From assembly GCF_015710575.1 (NCBI RefSeq), contig NZ_CP065373.1, positions 2,170,001-2,234,000 of the forward strand: DNA of 64,000 nt, written 5' to 3'. The DNA comes from Mycolicibacterium mengxianglii. Lineage in GTDB: Bacteria > Actinomycetota > Actinomycetes > Mycobacteriales > Mycobacteriaceae. The first letter of the stretch is position 1, and every line of letters starts with the position of its first letter. A program made the position numbers and the translations under genes. The notes under the pieces are model-generated. The model was not told the DNA's origin, did no database searches, and was given only the letters and a program-made list of their open reading frames with translations. Positions 7,894 to 16,711 of this stretch are shown in pieces.

Positions 7894-8491
7894 CCACCGT
7901 CAGTCCTCGAAGCAGCACCGCGAGGCCCCATTCGAAGGCGTCGTCGGCGCGGGCCGGTTTCGGCGCACCGGTCGCCAGCGCTGCAGCCAGGTCGGGCCCG
8001 ACGTCGGCCCCGGCGTGCCAAGGCTCGTCGGGTGCAGCCAGATCCAGCGCTGAACCCAGCACAAAATTATCCATCAGGGTGATGATCCGCAGGCTGTCTG
8101 CAGCGCCAAAACCCGCGCGGCGCAACGTTTCCGCGGTGGCGTTGTACATGACGAACGCCTGTCGACTGTTCACTGCGTGGATGGTCAGCAACGGGATCAA
8201 CCGCGGATACCGGGCAAAGCTACGGCGATACGACCTCATGATGTCGGCGAGGGTGTCTTGCCACGCGCGTTCCGGGGAGTCCTCGGGCAGCGTCACCTCC
8301 GACATCGCGCGCTCCCGGAGCAACTCCACGATCTGGTCGCGGCCGGACACGTGGTTGTACAGCGACGACGGGCTGACCGCCAGCCGGCGCGCCAATTCGG
8401 GGATGGTGAAGCCCCCCGTGGCGTTGACCAACTCCAGCGCTTCGCTCGCAATGCGTTCCGTCGACAGCAACGGCACCGGCGGTCGCCCCAT
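7871..8491 (-). CDS. TetR-family regulator
   Basis: A 206-residue repressor with an N-terminal helix-turn-helix (IPELARRLAVSPSSLYNHVS, about residues 31-50) and an all-helical ligand domain resembling the TetR_C class with a long C-terminal part. The chosen ATG at 8491 gives MGRPPVPLLSTERI; a longer reading frame upstream runs through the operator and is not needed. It is divergent from the nitrilase-amidohydrolase-permease genes with only 66 bases between starts, which contain a palindrome, so it probably controls them and itself. Its last codons and stop fall within the attachment repeat of the island. Confidence 0.88.
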   Translation of the reverse strand: MGRPPVPLLSTERIASEALELVNATGGFTIPELARRLAVSPSSLYNHVSGRDQIVELLRERAMSEVTLPEDSPERAWQDTLADIMRSYRRSFARYPRLIPLLTIHAVNSRQAFVMYNATAETLRRAGFGAADSLRIITLMDNFVLGSALDLAAPDEPWHAGADVGPDLAAALATGAPKPARADDAFEWGLAVLLRGLTVGHTSASG

Positions 8492-8528
8492 GCATCCCCC
8501 TTGCCAACAGGCTATGGTCCCCATCACA

Positions 8529-8550
8529 CTAACGAAACCTATTCGTTTAG
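8529..8550. promoter_or_regulatory. Probable TetR operator
   Basis: An imperfect inverted repeat, CTAACGAA and TTCGTTTAG around ACCTA, lies between the divergent TetR and nitrilase genes. It is directly upstream of the nitrilase ribosome site (TTTAGGAG), so a bound repressor could block transcription in both directions. Confidence 0.6.
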
Positions 8551-8557
8551 GAGTTGC

Positions 8558-9548
8558 ATGCAAGTTGTGACGGCCCCGGCGCCCCCACCATTGTCGCGGT
8601 CCAATCCGTCGACTCGGGCACCGCTGCGCGCGGCCCTGGTGCAGCACAGGTGGCGTCCGGACCCCGGCGAACTGGTGCGATCACTGCGGACCGGCATCGC
8701 CCTCGCGGCCGCCGAGGGCGCACGTGTGGTGTTCCTGCCCGAGATCACGCTGCTGCGCTACCCGGCCGACACCCCGGGTGGCGACGGTGCGGCTGCGCAC
8801 GCCGAACACCTCACCGACGGCCCGACGTTTCGATTCGCTGCCGAGGCCGCAGTAACCAACGGCGTCTTCGTGCACGCCTCGCTCTACGAGCGGGCCCACG
8901 CCGAGGACGGTGTCGATGACGGCCTGGGCTACAACACGGCGATCCTGGTCTCGCCCACCGGCGAGCTGGTCGCGCGCACCCGCAAGACGCACATCCCGAT
9001 CTCGGCGCGCTACTACGAGGACACCTATTTCCGCCCGGGCCCCGCCGACGCCGACGCCTACCCGGTGAACCCCGGGACTCGGCGCACGTATCGGCATGCC
9101 CACCTGCTGGGACGAATGGTTCCCCGAGGTCGCCCGCAGTTATGCGCTCGGAGGTGCCGAACTCGTGGTGTACCCGACCGCGATCGGCTCCGAGCCGAAG
9201 TTCCCTGCGTTCGACACCCAGCCGTTGTGGCAGCAGGTGATCGTGGCCAACGGCATCAGCAATGGCCTGTTCATGGTGGTACCGAACCACACGGGAGACG
9301 AGGGAAGCCTGTCGTTCTACGGTTCGTCGTTTATTTCAGATCCCTACGGCCGCGTGCTCGTTCGAGCACCGCGTGATGAGGAGGCAGTGTTGATCACCGA
9401 TCTCGACCTGGACCAGCGACGGGACTGGTTGGAGCTGTTCCCGTTCCTGTTGACCCGACGGCCGGACACTTACGGCGCCCTCTCCGAACCGGTCGACCAG
9501 ACACGCCCGTACGGTGTGGGACACCTGGCCTCGGCGGTGGTCAAGTGA
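8558..9548 (+). pseudogene. Nitrilase-family carbon-nitrogen hydrolase, frameshifted
   Basis: The two halves encode a complete amidase/nitrilase-type enzyme of about 330 residues: catalytic Glu in LPEITLL, Lys in RKTHIP and Cys in MPTCWDEW. The first half (from ATG 8558, after GGAG) runs in one frame to YPVNP, and the rest continues in the next frame. Removing one C from the CCCC run at 9070-9073 restores PGLGARIGMPTCWDEW. The break separates Glu and Lys from Cys, so without recoding the enzyme is dead. A sequencing error or a real mutation are both possible. It would hydrolyse an amide or nitrile taken up by the downstream permease. Confidence 0.85.
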
Positions 9549-11155
9549 GGGCGACGCTGTTCACCAACGGCACCATTTGGACCGGCGCGGCGGGGGAGAC
9601 CGACGCGCTGCTGGTCGCCGATGGCGTGGTGCAGGCAATCGGCGATCAGGCGCGCGCTGCGGCGGCCGATGCCGAAATCGTCGATCTCGCAGGCGGGTTC
9701 TTGATGCCATCCTTCGGCGACGGTCACGCCCACCCCCTGTACGGAGGGTTGGAAGCAGCAGGACCGCTGGTGCGTCCCTGCGGTTCTGTCGACGAAATCA
9801 TCGACACCGTAAGGAAATTCGCCAGCGATCATCCTGATCAGGAGTGGATACTCGGAGCTTCCTACGATTCCAGCCTGGCCCCAGACGGCCTCTTCGACGC
9901 ACGGTGGCTAGATGACGCGGTCCCGGACCGGCCGGTGGTGCTGCGTGCCTGGGACTACCACACGGTGTGGTGCAATTCGGTTGCCCTCGAACGCGCAGGC
10001 ATCACCGCCGACACCCCTGACCCCGTCATGGGCGGAATCCCGCGCCGCGCAGACGGTTCGGTGCTGGGCACGCTGCGCGAGTGGGGCGCGGTTGATCTGG
10101 TGATGGCGGTGGCTCCGGCTTGGGACGACGATGTACGGGTGGCGGCCCTGCGAACCGCCGCCGATTACTACACCGCCCGAGGTGTGACGTGGGTGCAGGA
10201 CGCATGGGTTGAACCCGCCGACGTCGACACCTACCTCGAAGCGGCTCGTCGTGGTGAACTGGGTGTGAGATTCAACCTCGCTCTATACGCCGATCCGCGC
10301 CATTTCGACTCGCAGATCGAGCTTTTCGTCGAATCCCGGCGCCGAGTGGAGGAGCTCGGATCGCCGTATTTGACCTGCCAGACGGTCAAGTTCTTCGCTG
10401 ACGGGGTGGTCGAGAACGAGACGGGCGCGTTGCTGCAGCCCTATTGCTCTGGGTTGCACAGTCACGGGATGACCGTCTGGGAGGACGGATCACTGGCCGA
10501 GGCCGCCCGCCGGGTTGATGAGCTGGGCTTTCAGATTCACATCCATGCGATCGGCGATGCCGCGGCACGGCAAGCTCTGGATGCGATCGAACACGCGATG
10601 CGCAGCAACGGACCCCGCGATCGTCGGCCGGTGATCGCCCACAACCAACTGGTCGACGATGCCGATATCGGCCGCTATGCGGCGCTGGGTGTAATCCCGA
10701 ACATGCAGCCGCTCTGGGCCCAGCTGGACGCGTTGATGACGGAGCTGACCGTCCCACGGCTTGGCGCCGAACGGGCTGGCAAGCAGTACCGGATCAATAC
10801 CATCGCCGCATCAGGTGCTCGCCTGGCCTTCGGATCGGACTGGCCGGTGTCCTCGGGTGCACCGCTGGACGGCATCGCAGTCGCGGTGTCGCGGTGCACG
10901 ACAGAGGGACAGCCGCAGGGCGGGTGGACCGCCGATGAGATCCTGCCGATCGAACAGGCCCTCGGTGCCGGCACAGCTGGCGTGGCTTACCAGGCGTTTG
11001 CCGAAAAAGACTGGGGCACAATCACCCCCGGGTCCAGTGCGGACCTGGTGTGGCTCGATCGCGACCCGCGGACCATCGCGCCGCTTGATATCCCCGCCGT
11101 GCGCGTGCTGCGCACCTACTTGAGAAACAACGTCGTCTTCTCAACTGCGAACTGA
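9545..11155 (+). CDS. YtcJ-type metal-dependent amidohydrolase
   Basis: The 536-residue protein belongs to the amidohydrolase superfamily (YtcJ/ExsB-like branch): N-terminal beta-sandwich, metal-site GHAHP (about 58-62), a central HIHAIGDAA motif, the catalytic Asp in FGSDWPVSSGAPL and a C-terminal PGSSADLVWLD segment. These enzymes hydrolyse amide bonds; the substrate is unknown. GTG at 9545 overlaps the nitrilase stop by 4 bases, which implies coupled translation, and the APC permease follows after 10 bases. The trio looks like uptake and two-step breakdown of an amide, under the divergent TetR. Confidence 0.88.
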   Translation: MRATLFTNGTIWTGAAGETDALLVADGVVQAIGDQARAAAADAEIVDLAGGFLMPSFGDGHAHPLYGGLEAAGPLVRPCGSVDEIIDTVRKFASDHPDQEWILGASYDSSLAPDGLFDARWLDDAVPDRPVVLRAWDYHTVWCNSVALERAGITADTPDPVMGGIPRRADGSVLGTLREWGAVDLVMAVAPAWDDDVRVAALRTAADYYTARGVTWVQDAWVEPADVDTYLEAARRGELGVRFNLALYADPRHFDSQIELFVESRRRVEELGSPYLTCQTVKFFADGVVENETGALLQPYCSGLHSHGMTVWEDGSLAEAARRVDELGFQIHIHAIGDAAARQALDAIEHAMRSNGPRDRRPVIAHNQLVDDADIGRYAALGVIPNMQPLWAQLDALMTELTVPRLGAERAGKQYRINTIAASGARLAFGSDWPVSSGAPLDGIAVAVSRCTTEGQPQGGWTADEILPIEQALGAGTAGVAYQAFAEKDWGTITPGSSADLVWLDRDPRTIAPLDIPAVRVLRTYLRNNVVFSTAN

Positions 11156-11165
11156 AGGGAACACC

Positions 11166-12527
11166 ATGTCAACATCATCCGCGGATCCCGCCGCGCGAGC
11201 TGTGGCCCAGGATCAGGAAGGGCAGCTTCGCCGCGTACTCGGCGTCCCGTCACTGGTGCTCTTCGGCCTCGTCTACATGGTGCCGCTCACCGTCTTCACC
11301 ACCTACGGAATCGTCACCGAAACCAGCGGCGGACGGCTGAGCGTCGCCTACCTGGTGACGCTGGCGGCGATGGTGTTCACCGCGCGGTCCTACGCCCGGA
11401 TGGCTTCGGCGTATCCCGTCGCAGGTTCGGCGTACACCTACTCGCAGAAAACCTTCGGTGCGCCCGTCGGCTTCCTGACAGGGTGGTCGCTGCTGCTCGA
11501 TTACCTGTTCCTGCCGATGCTCAACTATCTGGTGATCGGCATCTACCTCAATGCGGCAATACCGGCGATCCCTGCCTGGCTGATCGTGATCGTCACGGTC
11601 GCCATCGTCACCATCCTCAACATCGTCGGGATCGTCTCGGTGGCCAGAGCCAATTTCCTGATCATCGCGATTCAGGCGATCTTCATCGTGGTGTTCCTCG
11701 CGCTGGCGTTCGTCACACTGTCCGGGTCGGGCACCGTTGATCTCATGGCTCCGCTACGCGGTGACGGCAGCGCGGAAGGATTCAGCCCGATCCTCGCCGG
11801 CGCGGCGATTCTCTGCCTGTCGTTCCTCGGATTCGACGCGGTATCAACGCTTTCCGAAGAGGCAAAGGACCCGAAGCGCAGCGTTCCGAAGGCCATCATG
11901 ATCGCCACCGTCACGGCCGGCATCATCTTCGTGATTCTGTCCTACGTCTCGCAGTTGGTGTACCCGTCGAACGAATTCGCCGACGTCGACTCGGGGTCAT
12001 TGGAAGTGATGACAACCGCGGGCGGCCAGTTCCTTTCGGTGTTCTTCACCGCGGCCTATGTCGCGGGTGCGCTGGGCTCAGCGATCACGTCCCAAGCTTC
12101 GGTCGCCCGCATCCTGTTCGCGATGGGGCGCGACGGCATCTTGCCGCGGCGGCTGTTCGGTCACGTGTCAGTGCGATTCGGCACTCCTGAGTACGCGATT
12201 ATTGTCGTCTCGGTCATTTCGCTGCTGGCGGTGGTCATCGATTTGGCGACGTTGGCGTCAATCGTGAGCTTCGGTGCGCTGGTCGCGTTCTCTGCGGTCA
12301 ATCTCACGGTGATCAAGCATTACTTCCTCGATGCCGGTGAGAAGAACGTGCTCAACAACCTCGTCCTGCCGTTCATCGGCTTTGCTTTGACAGTGTGGCT
12401 GTGGTTCAGCCTGTCGTCGCTGACTCTTGTGGTGGGGGTGTGCTGGCTAGCGGCTGGGCTCATCTGGCTGCTGGCGGTGACCCGCGGATTCCAGCGTCCG
12501 ACGCCGGTGCTGGACTTGCAGGAGTAG
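11166..12527 (+). CDS. APC-superfamily amino acid permease
   Basis: A 453-residue inner-membrane protein with about 12 hydrophobic helices. The N-terminal part has the APC features GLVYMVPLTVF, YPVAGSAYTYSQ (helix 1-2 region) and FLGFDAVSTLSEEAKDPKRS, typical of amino acid/polyamine cation symporters. It is last in the TetR-regulated unit, with GAAGGGA before the ATG, and should import the amine or amide compound that the two hydrolases process. A GC-rich hairpin follows at 12545. Confidence 0.9.
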   Translation: MSTSSADPAARAVAQDQEGQLRRVLGVPSLVLFGLVYMVPLTVFTTYGIVTETSGGRLSVAYLVTLAAMVFTARSYARMASAYPVAGSAYTYSQKTFGAPVGFLTGWSLLLDYLFLPMLNYLVIGIYLNAAIPAIPAWLIVIVTVAIVTILNIVGIVSVARANFLIIAIQAIFIVVFLALAFVTLSGSGTVDLMAPLRGDGSAEGFSPILAGAAILCLSFLGFDAVSTLSEEAKDPKRSVPKAIMIATVTAGIIFVILSYVSQLVYPSNEFADVDSGSLEVMTTAGGQFLSVFFTAAYVAGALGSAITSQASVARILFAMGRDGILPRRLFGHVSVRFGTPEYAIIVVSVISLLAVVIDLATLASIVSFGALVAFSAVNLTVIKHYFLDAGEKNVLNNLVLPFIGFALTVWLWFSLSSLTLVVGVCWLAAGLIWLLAVTRGFQRPTPVLDLQE

Positions 12528-12544
12528 ACGGGCGTCTCTGCATC

Positions 12545-12578
12545 ACGGCGCGGCGTTCGAGGTCGAACGTCGCGCCGT
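12545..12578 (+). terminator. Hairpin after APC permease
   Basis: A 16-base arm starting ACGGCGCG pairs with its complement, with one mismatch, around a 2-base loop. It lies 18 bases after the permease stop. There is no U tract, as is common in mycobacteria. Confidence 0.6.
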
Positions 12579-12868
12579 CTGCTATCGGCAGCCAGGGCCG
12601 CGCCGGTGCTAAATGGCTAACGTGTATTTACCGCACGACTCGCCGTGCTCGTCCCGGTTTGTCCCGGTTGTGGGACACGCGACACGCCGACGGGACAATT
12701 CAGACATTTCCCTCATCAGGCGAAACCCTCAAAAGCCCAGGTAGTCGGTCACCGGAACGCCACTGCTTGGCAACGGTTGCATAACCCCCTGAACTGTCGA
12801 GCCGGCAAATGCCAAACGCCCGGATACGTTCTGCCGCGAACAACGCTGTCAGAGGAGCCGGGTAGAAC
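12579..12868. other. Intergenic region before repeat protein gene
   Basis: No gene is supported here. A doubled GTCCCGGTT (about 12651-12669) followed by GTGGGAC forms overlapping direct and inverted repeats that could bind a regulator. AGAGGAG about 12 bases before the ATG at 12869 is the ribosome site of the next gene. Confidence 0.45.
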
Positions 12869-15800
12869 ATGTCTAAGACAACGAATCGCATCGCCATTGG
12901 CGCCGCTGCAACTGCAGGGTGCCTATGGGCGGTTCAGCTCGTCACCCCGTTGACGATGATGCTCGCGAACGCGCCCGCCAGTCCCGGGGTGCCCTGCGTC
13001 GGCATCCTGCAGGGCCTCAACGGTGGTACGCCTGGTTTGCCGGGCTCCGTGCAGAGCGTGACATCGATGATCCCGGGGCTGCCCACCCCGGGGACTCCTC
13101 CAGGGGGTCTGGTGAACTCCTCGGCGGCGGTGACGCCGAACCTGCCCGGTTACCCCGGCGGTCCTGCTGTCAGCTCGACGTCCAGCCTCACGCCGGGTGG
13201 TCCGGGTGTTCCGGGTGTGCCTGCGGTGACGTCTTCTGGTGGTGGTGTGCCGGGTGGTCCGGGTGTTCCGGGTGTGCCTGCGGTGACGTCTTCTGGTGGT
13301 GGTGTGCCGGGTGGTCCGGGCATTCCCGGTGCCCCCATTGGTGATTCGTCAGGCGCCGCTCTACCTTCCGGCCCCGGCGGCCCCGCCCTGCCGGCCGTCA
13401 GCTCGTCGGCCGGCATTGCGCCGCCCGCTCCCGGCGCTCCCGCCATCCCCACCGGCGGCGCCATCGACACCGCATTGCCCCCTGCGCCTGGCGCTCCCGT
13501 GCTGGATGCAGCCGGGGTTCCCGTGGCAGCTGGCGGTTCCCCCGCTGCGGGCGCACCCGTGGCTGACGCGGGCGGTGCAGCTGGCGCAGGCGGCGGTGCG
13601 GGCGCAGGTGCCCCGATCGCTGACGCGGGCGGTGCAGCTGGCGCAGGCGGCGGTGCGGGCGCAGGTGCCCCGATCGCTGACGCGGGCGGTGCAGCTGGCG
13701 CAGCCGGCGGTGCGGGCGCAGGTGCCCCGATCGCTGACGCGGGCGGTGCAGCTGGCGCAGCCGGCGGTGCGGGCGCAGGTGCCCCGATCGCCGATGCGGC
13801 CGGCGCCGGAGCGCCGGGCGCTGGAGCCCCGGGCGTTCCCGGACTGCCGGTGCTGGACGCTTCCGCCGGTATCCCGCCAGCTGCCCCGGGCGCCCCGCCC
13901 ATTCCAACCGGCGGCGTAATCGAAGCAGGACCGCCTCCGGCTCCACTGGTTCCGGGCGCACCGGTGCTGGATGACGGTGGTGTGGTTGGTCCGCCGGCGC
14001 CGGGCGGTCCTGGTGTTCCGGTGCTGGATGAGGGTGGTGTGGTTGGTCCGCCGGCCCCCGGTGGTCCCGGCGCTCCTGTCGTTGAGACGGGCAATGTCGT
14101 CACTCCGCCTGCACCCGGTACACCGCGTGCGCCGGTGGTGGACAACGGTGGTGTCGTCACTCCGCCTGCGCCCGGTACACCGGGTGCGCCGGTGGTCGAC
14201 AACGGTGGTGTCGTCACTCCGCCTGCACCCGGTACACCGGGTGCCCCAGTGGTGGACAACGGTGGTGTCGTGACCCCGCCTGCGCCCGGTACACCGGGTG
14301 CCCCAGTGGTGGACAACGGTGGTGTCGTGACCCCGCCCGCTCCGGGCACCCCAGGTGCACCGGTGGTCGAAGCCGGGAACGTCGTAACACCTCCGGCCCC
14401 ACCGACTCCGGGCGCACCGGTCGTCGACAACGCCGCTGTGACGACCCCTGGGACGCCGCCCACGCCCGGTACTCCGATCGTGGAGACCCACCAGGTGGTC
14501 ACGCCGCCCACGCCACCGACACCGGGAACGCCGGTGATCGAGACCGGCCGCGTATCCAATCCGCCAGCGCCCGGCAGCCCGGGTAACCCGGTGATCGACA
14601 CCGGCAGCATCTCCACCCCACCTGTGCCTGGCACACCGGGTGTGCCAACGCTGAACGGCGGCAACATCTCCACTCCGCCGGCGCCGGGTTCGCCGGGTGT
14701 GCCGGTGGTGGAGACGGGCAATGTGGTGACGCCTCCTGTTCCGGGTTCGCCTGGTGTTCCGGTGGTGGAGAACGGTGGGCTTGTTACGCCTCCGGCGCCG
14801 GGGGCTCCTGGTGTGCCGGTGGTTGATGACGGTGGTGTGGTGACTCCGCCGGTGCCGGGTTCGCCGGGTGTGCCGGTGGTGGAGACGGGCAATGTGGTGA
14901 CGCCTCCTGTTCCGGGTTCGCCTGGTGTTCCGGTGGTGGACAACGGTGGGCTTGTTACGCCTCCGGCGCCGGGGGCTCCTGGTGTGCCGGTGGTTGATGA
15001 CGGTGGTGTGGTGACTCCGCCGGTGCCGGGTTCGCCGGGTGTGCCGGTGGTGGAGACGGGCAATGTGGTGACGCCTCCTGTTCCGGGTTCGCCTGGTGTT
15101 CCGGTGGTGGACAACGGTGGGCTTGTTACGCCTCCGGCGCCGGGGGCTCCTGGTGTGCCGGTGGTTGATGACGGTGGTGTGGTCACTCCGCCGGGACCGC
15201 CCGCACCTGCTGTGCCCGTTGGCAATCCGGGTGCTGTGGCCAGGCCTGCTGGCGTGCCCGCCCCGGGCGCCCCGATCAGTGATGCCGGCGGTGCCGGGGT
15301 ACCTGCGGGAGCGCCGGTCGGCGGTGCACCTGTCGACGACGCCTCCGCTCTGGCGGGTCTGGCCGGACGTGGTGGCGGCGCGCCGATCGCCGACGCAGGT
15401 GGAGCCGGTGGGCTCCCCGCGGAGCCTGGTGCACCGGCTGCCCCGCTCGCCGCGGCGGCAGGGAATCCCGTTGGCGCAGCGGCACCTCCGGCGCCCTTGG
15501 GTGGTGGAGCTCCGATCGCTGATTCGGCTGCCGTGGTGGCGCCGCCGGCACCTCCGGCGCCGGGCGGACCTGTCGGAGGCGGTGTTCCTGGTCTTACTCC
15601 GCCGGTTCCGGGTGGCCCGGGAACGGGCATCCCCACCGGCATTCGGATTACGACTCCGCCGGCGCCGGGCGGGCCCGGTGGGGGAGTTCCCACCGGTGTT
15701 CCGGCCGTGACTCCGCCGGTTCCCGGTGGTCCGGGTACCGGGGTGCCGACGGGTGTTCCGGGCGTTACTCCGCCGGTTCCCGGTGGTCCGGGTACCGGGG

Positions 15801-16291
15801 TGCCGACGGGTGCTCCGGGCGTTACTCCGCCGGTTCCGGGTAGCCCGGGGACCAGCGTCCCCACCGGTATTCGGATCGCGACCCCACCCACCTCGCCGGT
15901 CCCGGGAGGCGTGTCTGTCACCAATGGTGGTGTCGGTACACCCCCCGTTCCGGGGGCCCCGGGAGCGCAGGTCTTCGACTCGGCCGCGCAGATGCCTCCC
16001 GGGGTGCTGCCGGTGCTGGGCACCACGACCTCGTGGCTGACCAATGTGCTGCCGCAGCCGACGCTGGGCGCGCCGCCGGCTTCGGCGTCTGGGTTGGCCA
16101 GCTTGTTCCCGATGCCGGGTCTGGATCTGCCTGAGGTCCGTAACGTGCCGATCCCACTGCCCGACAACATCCCGCTGCTGCCGACCGACCTGATCTGCGA
16201 GGGCACCGGTTGGTCGGCGACGGTCCAGGGTGATGAAGGGGTGACGATGCCGGGCACGCCGCCGGCAGATCGGCGCGACGACTGGGGCTGA
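12869..16291 (+). CDS. Exported Pro/Gly-rich protein with 19-residue repeats
   Basis: I do not recognise this 1140-residue protein. A charged N-terminus and hydrophobic segment (about 8-34) suggest export. From about residue 50 to 1030 the sequence is made of 19-residue units of the kind VVTPPAPGTPGAPVVDNGG, alternating a Pro/Gly-rich half with a half ending in Asp/Asn-Gly-Gly; an Ala/Gly-rich version with GAPIADAGGAAGA lies near residues 230-310. The last 95 residues are non-repetitive and contain a Cys-Glu-Gly-Thr-Gly-Trp motif. Pro at every few positions favours an extended cell-wall-spanning rod rather than a true collagen (GXY is not regular). It is not a PE or PPE protein. Confidence 0.85.
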   Translation: MSKTTNRIAIGAAATAGCLWAVQLVTPLTMMLANAPASPGVPCVGILQGLNGGTPGLPGSVQSVTSMIPGLPTPGTPPGGLVNSSAAVTPNLPGYPGGPAVSSTSSLTPGGPGVPGVPAVTSSGGGVPGGPGVPGVPAVTSSGGGVPGGPGIPGAPIGDSSGAALPSGPGGPALPAVSSSAGIAPPAPGAPAIPTGGAIDTALPPAPGAPVLDAAGVPVAAGGSPAAGAPVADAGGAAGAGGGAGAGAPIADAGGAAGAGGGAGAGAPIADAGGAAGAAGGAGAGAPIADAGGAAGAAGGAGAGAPIADAAGAGAPGAGAPGVPGLPVLDASAGIPPAAPGAPPIPTGGVIEAGPPPAPLVPGAPVLDDGGVVGPPAPGGPGVPVLDEGGVVGPPAPGGPGAPVVETGNVVTPPAPGTPRAPVVDNGGVVTPPAPGTPGAPVVDNGGVVTPPAPGTPGAPVVDNGGVVTPPAPGTPGAPVVDNGGVVTPPAPGTPGAPVVEAGNVVTPPAPPTPGAPVVDNAAVTTPGTPPTPGTPIVETHQVVTPPTPPTPGTPVIETGRVSNPPAPGSPGNPVIDTGSISTPPVPGTPGVPTLNGGNISTPPAPGSPGVPVVETGNVVTPPVPGSPGVPVVENGGLVTPPAPGAPGVPVVDDGGVVTPPVPGSPGVPVVETGNVVTPPVPGSPGVPVVDNGGLVTPPAPGAPGVPVVDDGGVVTPPVPGSPGVPVVETGNVVTPPVPGSPGVPVVDNGGLVTPPAPGAPGVPVVDDGGVVTPPGPPAPAVPVGNPGAVARPAGVPAPGAPISDAGGAGVPAGAPVGGAPVDDASALAGLAGRGGGAPIADAGGAGGLPAEPGAPAAPLAAAAGNPVGAAAPPAPLGGGAPIADSAAVVAPPAPPAPGGPVGGGVPGLTPPVPGGPGTGIPTGIRITTPPAPGGPGGGVPTGVPAVTPPVPGGPGTGVPTGVPGVTPPVPGGPGTGVPTGAPGVTPPVPGSPGTSVPTGIRIATPPTSPVPGGVSVTNGGVGTPPVPGAPGAQVFDSAAQMPPGVLPVLGTTTSWLTNVLPQPTLGAPPASASGLASLFPMPGLDLPEVRNVPIPLPDNIPLLPTDLICEGTGWSATVQGDEGVTMPGTPPADRRDDWG
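13201..13371 (+). repeat. 57-bp coding repeats, block 1
   Basis: Near-identical 57-bp units start at 13201, 13258 and 13315, the last one diverging after about 15 bases. Each encodes one 19-residue unit with PGVPGVPAVTSSGGG. Confidence 0.8.
13564..13791 (+). repeat. 57-bp coding repeats, block 2 (Ala/Gly type)
   Basis: Four consecutive units start TGACGCGGGCGGTGCAGCTG at 13564, 13621, 13678 and 13735, nearly identical to each other. They show recent unequal crossing-over or slippage in whole 19-codon steps. Confidence 0.85.
14711..15223 (+). repeat. 171-bp higher-order coding repeat, three copies
   Basis: A 171-bp block (three 57-bp units, 57 codons) recurs starting at 14711, 14882 and 15053 with almost no change; one visible difference is GAG versus GAC in PVVENGG/PVVDNGG. 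The identity at silent positions shows very recent expansion. The copy number in the assembly may be unreliable. Confidence 0.85.
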
Positions 16292-16300
16292 AACCGCGCC

Positions 16301-16331
16301 CACCCGCAGCTGGCCGAGCTAGCTGCGGGTG
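16301..16331. terminator. Bidirectional terminator hairpin
   Basis: CACCCGCAGCT (16301-16311) pairs perfectly with AGCTGCGGGTG (16321-16331) between the convergent repeat-protein and holin-like genes. It overlaps the last codons of the latter. Confidence 0.7.
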
Positions 16332-16711
16332 GTGTCCCGGATCACCAGTGAGAGAGTCCAACTGACAATGGACAACACGATGGCTCCCCAAATGGCGGTC
16401 CACCAGAAATGGTCGACATCGAGTCCCCAGTGCGTGGTGTTCCGGGTGATCCACGACGTGATCCACAACATCAGCGCGTTGATGACGACGTGGATGAGCC
16501 CAAGAGTCAAGATGTACAACGGGATCGCGATGAGTTGAACGATCGGCTTGATGATCGCGTTGACGAGACCGAAGATCACGGCGACCACGAGGATGATCCC
16601 CACCCGTTGCAGAGTGTTCTCGCCGCCGACGAAGGAGATTCCGGAGACCACCAGGGTGACGACCCACAGAGCGAATCCGGTGAGCGCGGAGCGAACCAGG
16701 AACGGCGTCAT
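16319..16711 (-). CDS. Phage-holin-family (PF04020-like) small membrane protein
   Basis: A 130-residue protein with four hydrophobic helices: about 5-25, 33-52 (GIILVVAVIFGLVNAIIKPI), 58-90 and 105-122. The segment NAIIKPIVQLIAIPLYILTL is typical of the mycobacterial four-helix phage holin superfamily IV. Despite the name these are chromosomal proteins of unknown function, and nothing nearby is phage-like. The ATG at 16711 begins MTPFLVRS; the longer open frame upstream lacks hydrophobic character and is not believed. Confidence 0.85.
   Translation of the reverse strand: MTPFLVRSALTGFALWVVTLVVSGISFVGGENTLQRVGIILVVAVIFGLVNAIIKPIVQLIAIPLYILTLGLIHVVINALMLWITSWITRNTTHWGLDVDHFWWTAIWGAIVLSIVSWTLSLVIRDTTRS

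Noticed and set aside
12552-12570. SOS box in the hairpin GTTCGA-GG-TCGAAC
   Set aside because: The half-sites are in the reverse order of the mycobacterial box and the spacing is two bases; it is a terminator stem.
13201-15223. Regular direct repeats as a CRISPR array
   Set aside because: Units are contiguous, coding and in multiples of three, with no unique spacers of similar length and no cas genes.
12869-16291. PPE or PE_PGRS family assignment
   Set aside because: The N-terminus lacks Pro-Pro-Glu or Pro-Glu motifs and their helical domains; the repeat is not GGAGGX.
13150-16303. Two long minus-strand open frames of about 1000 codons antisense to the repeat protein
   Set aside because: They are open only because the repeated GC-rich sequence lacks stops in all frames; they have no start signal, and their residues mirror the 57-bp repeat.
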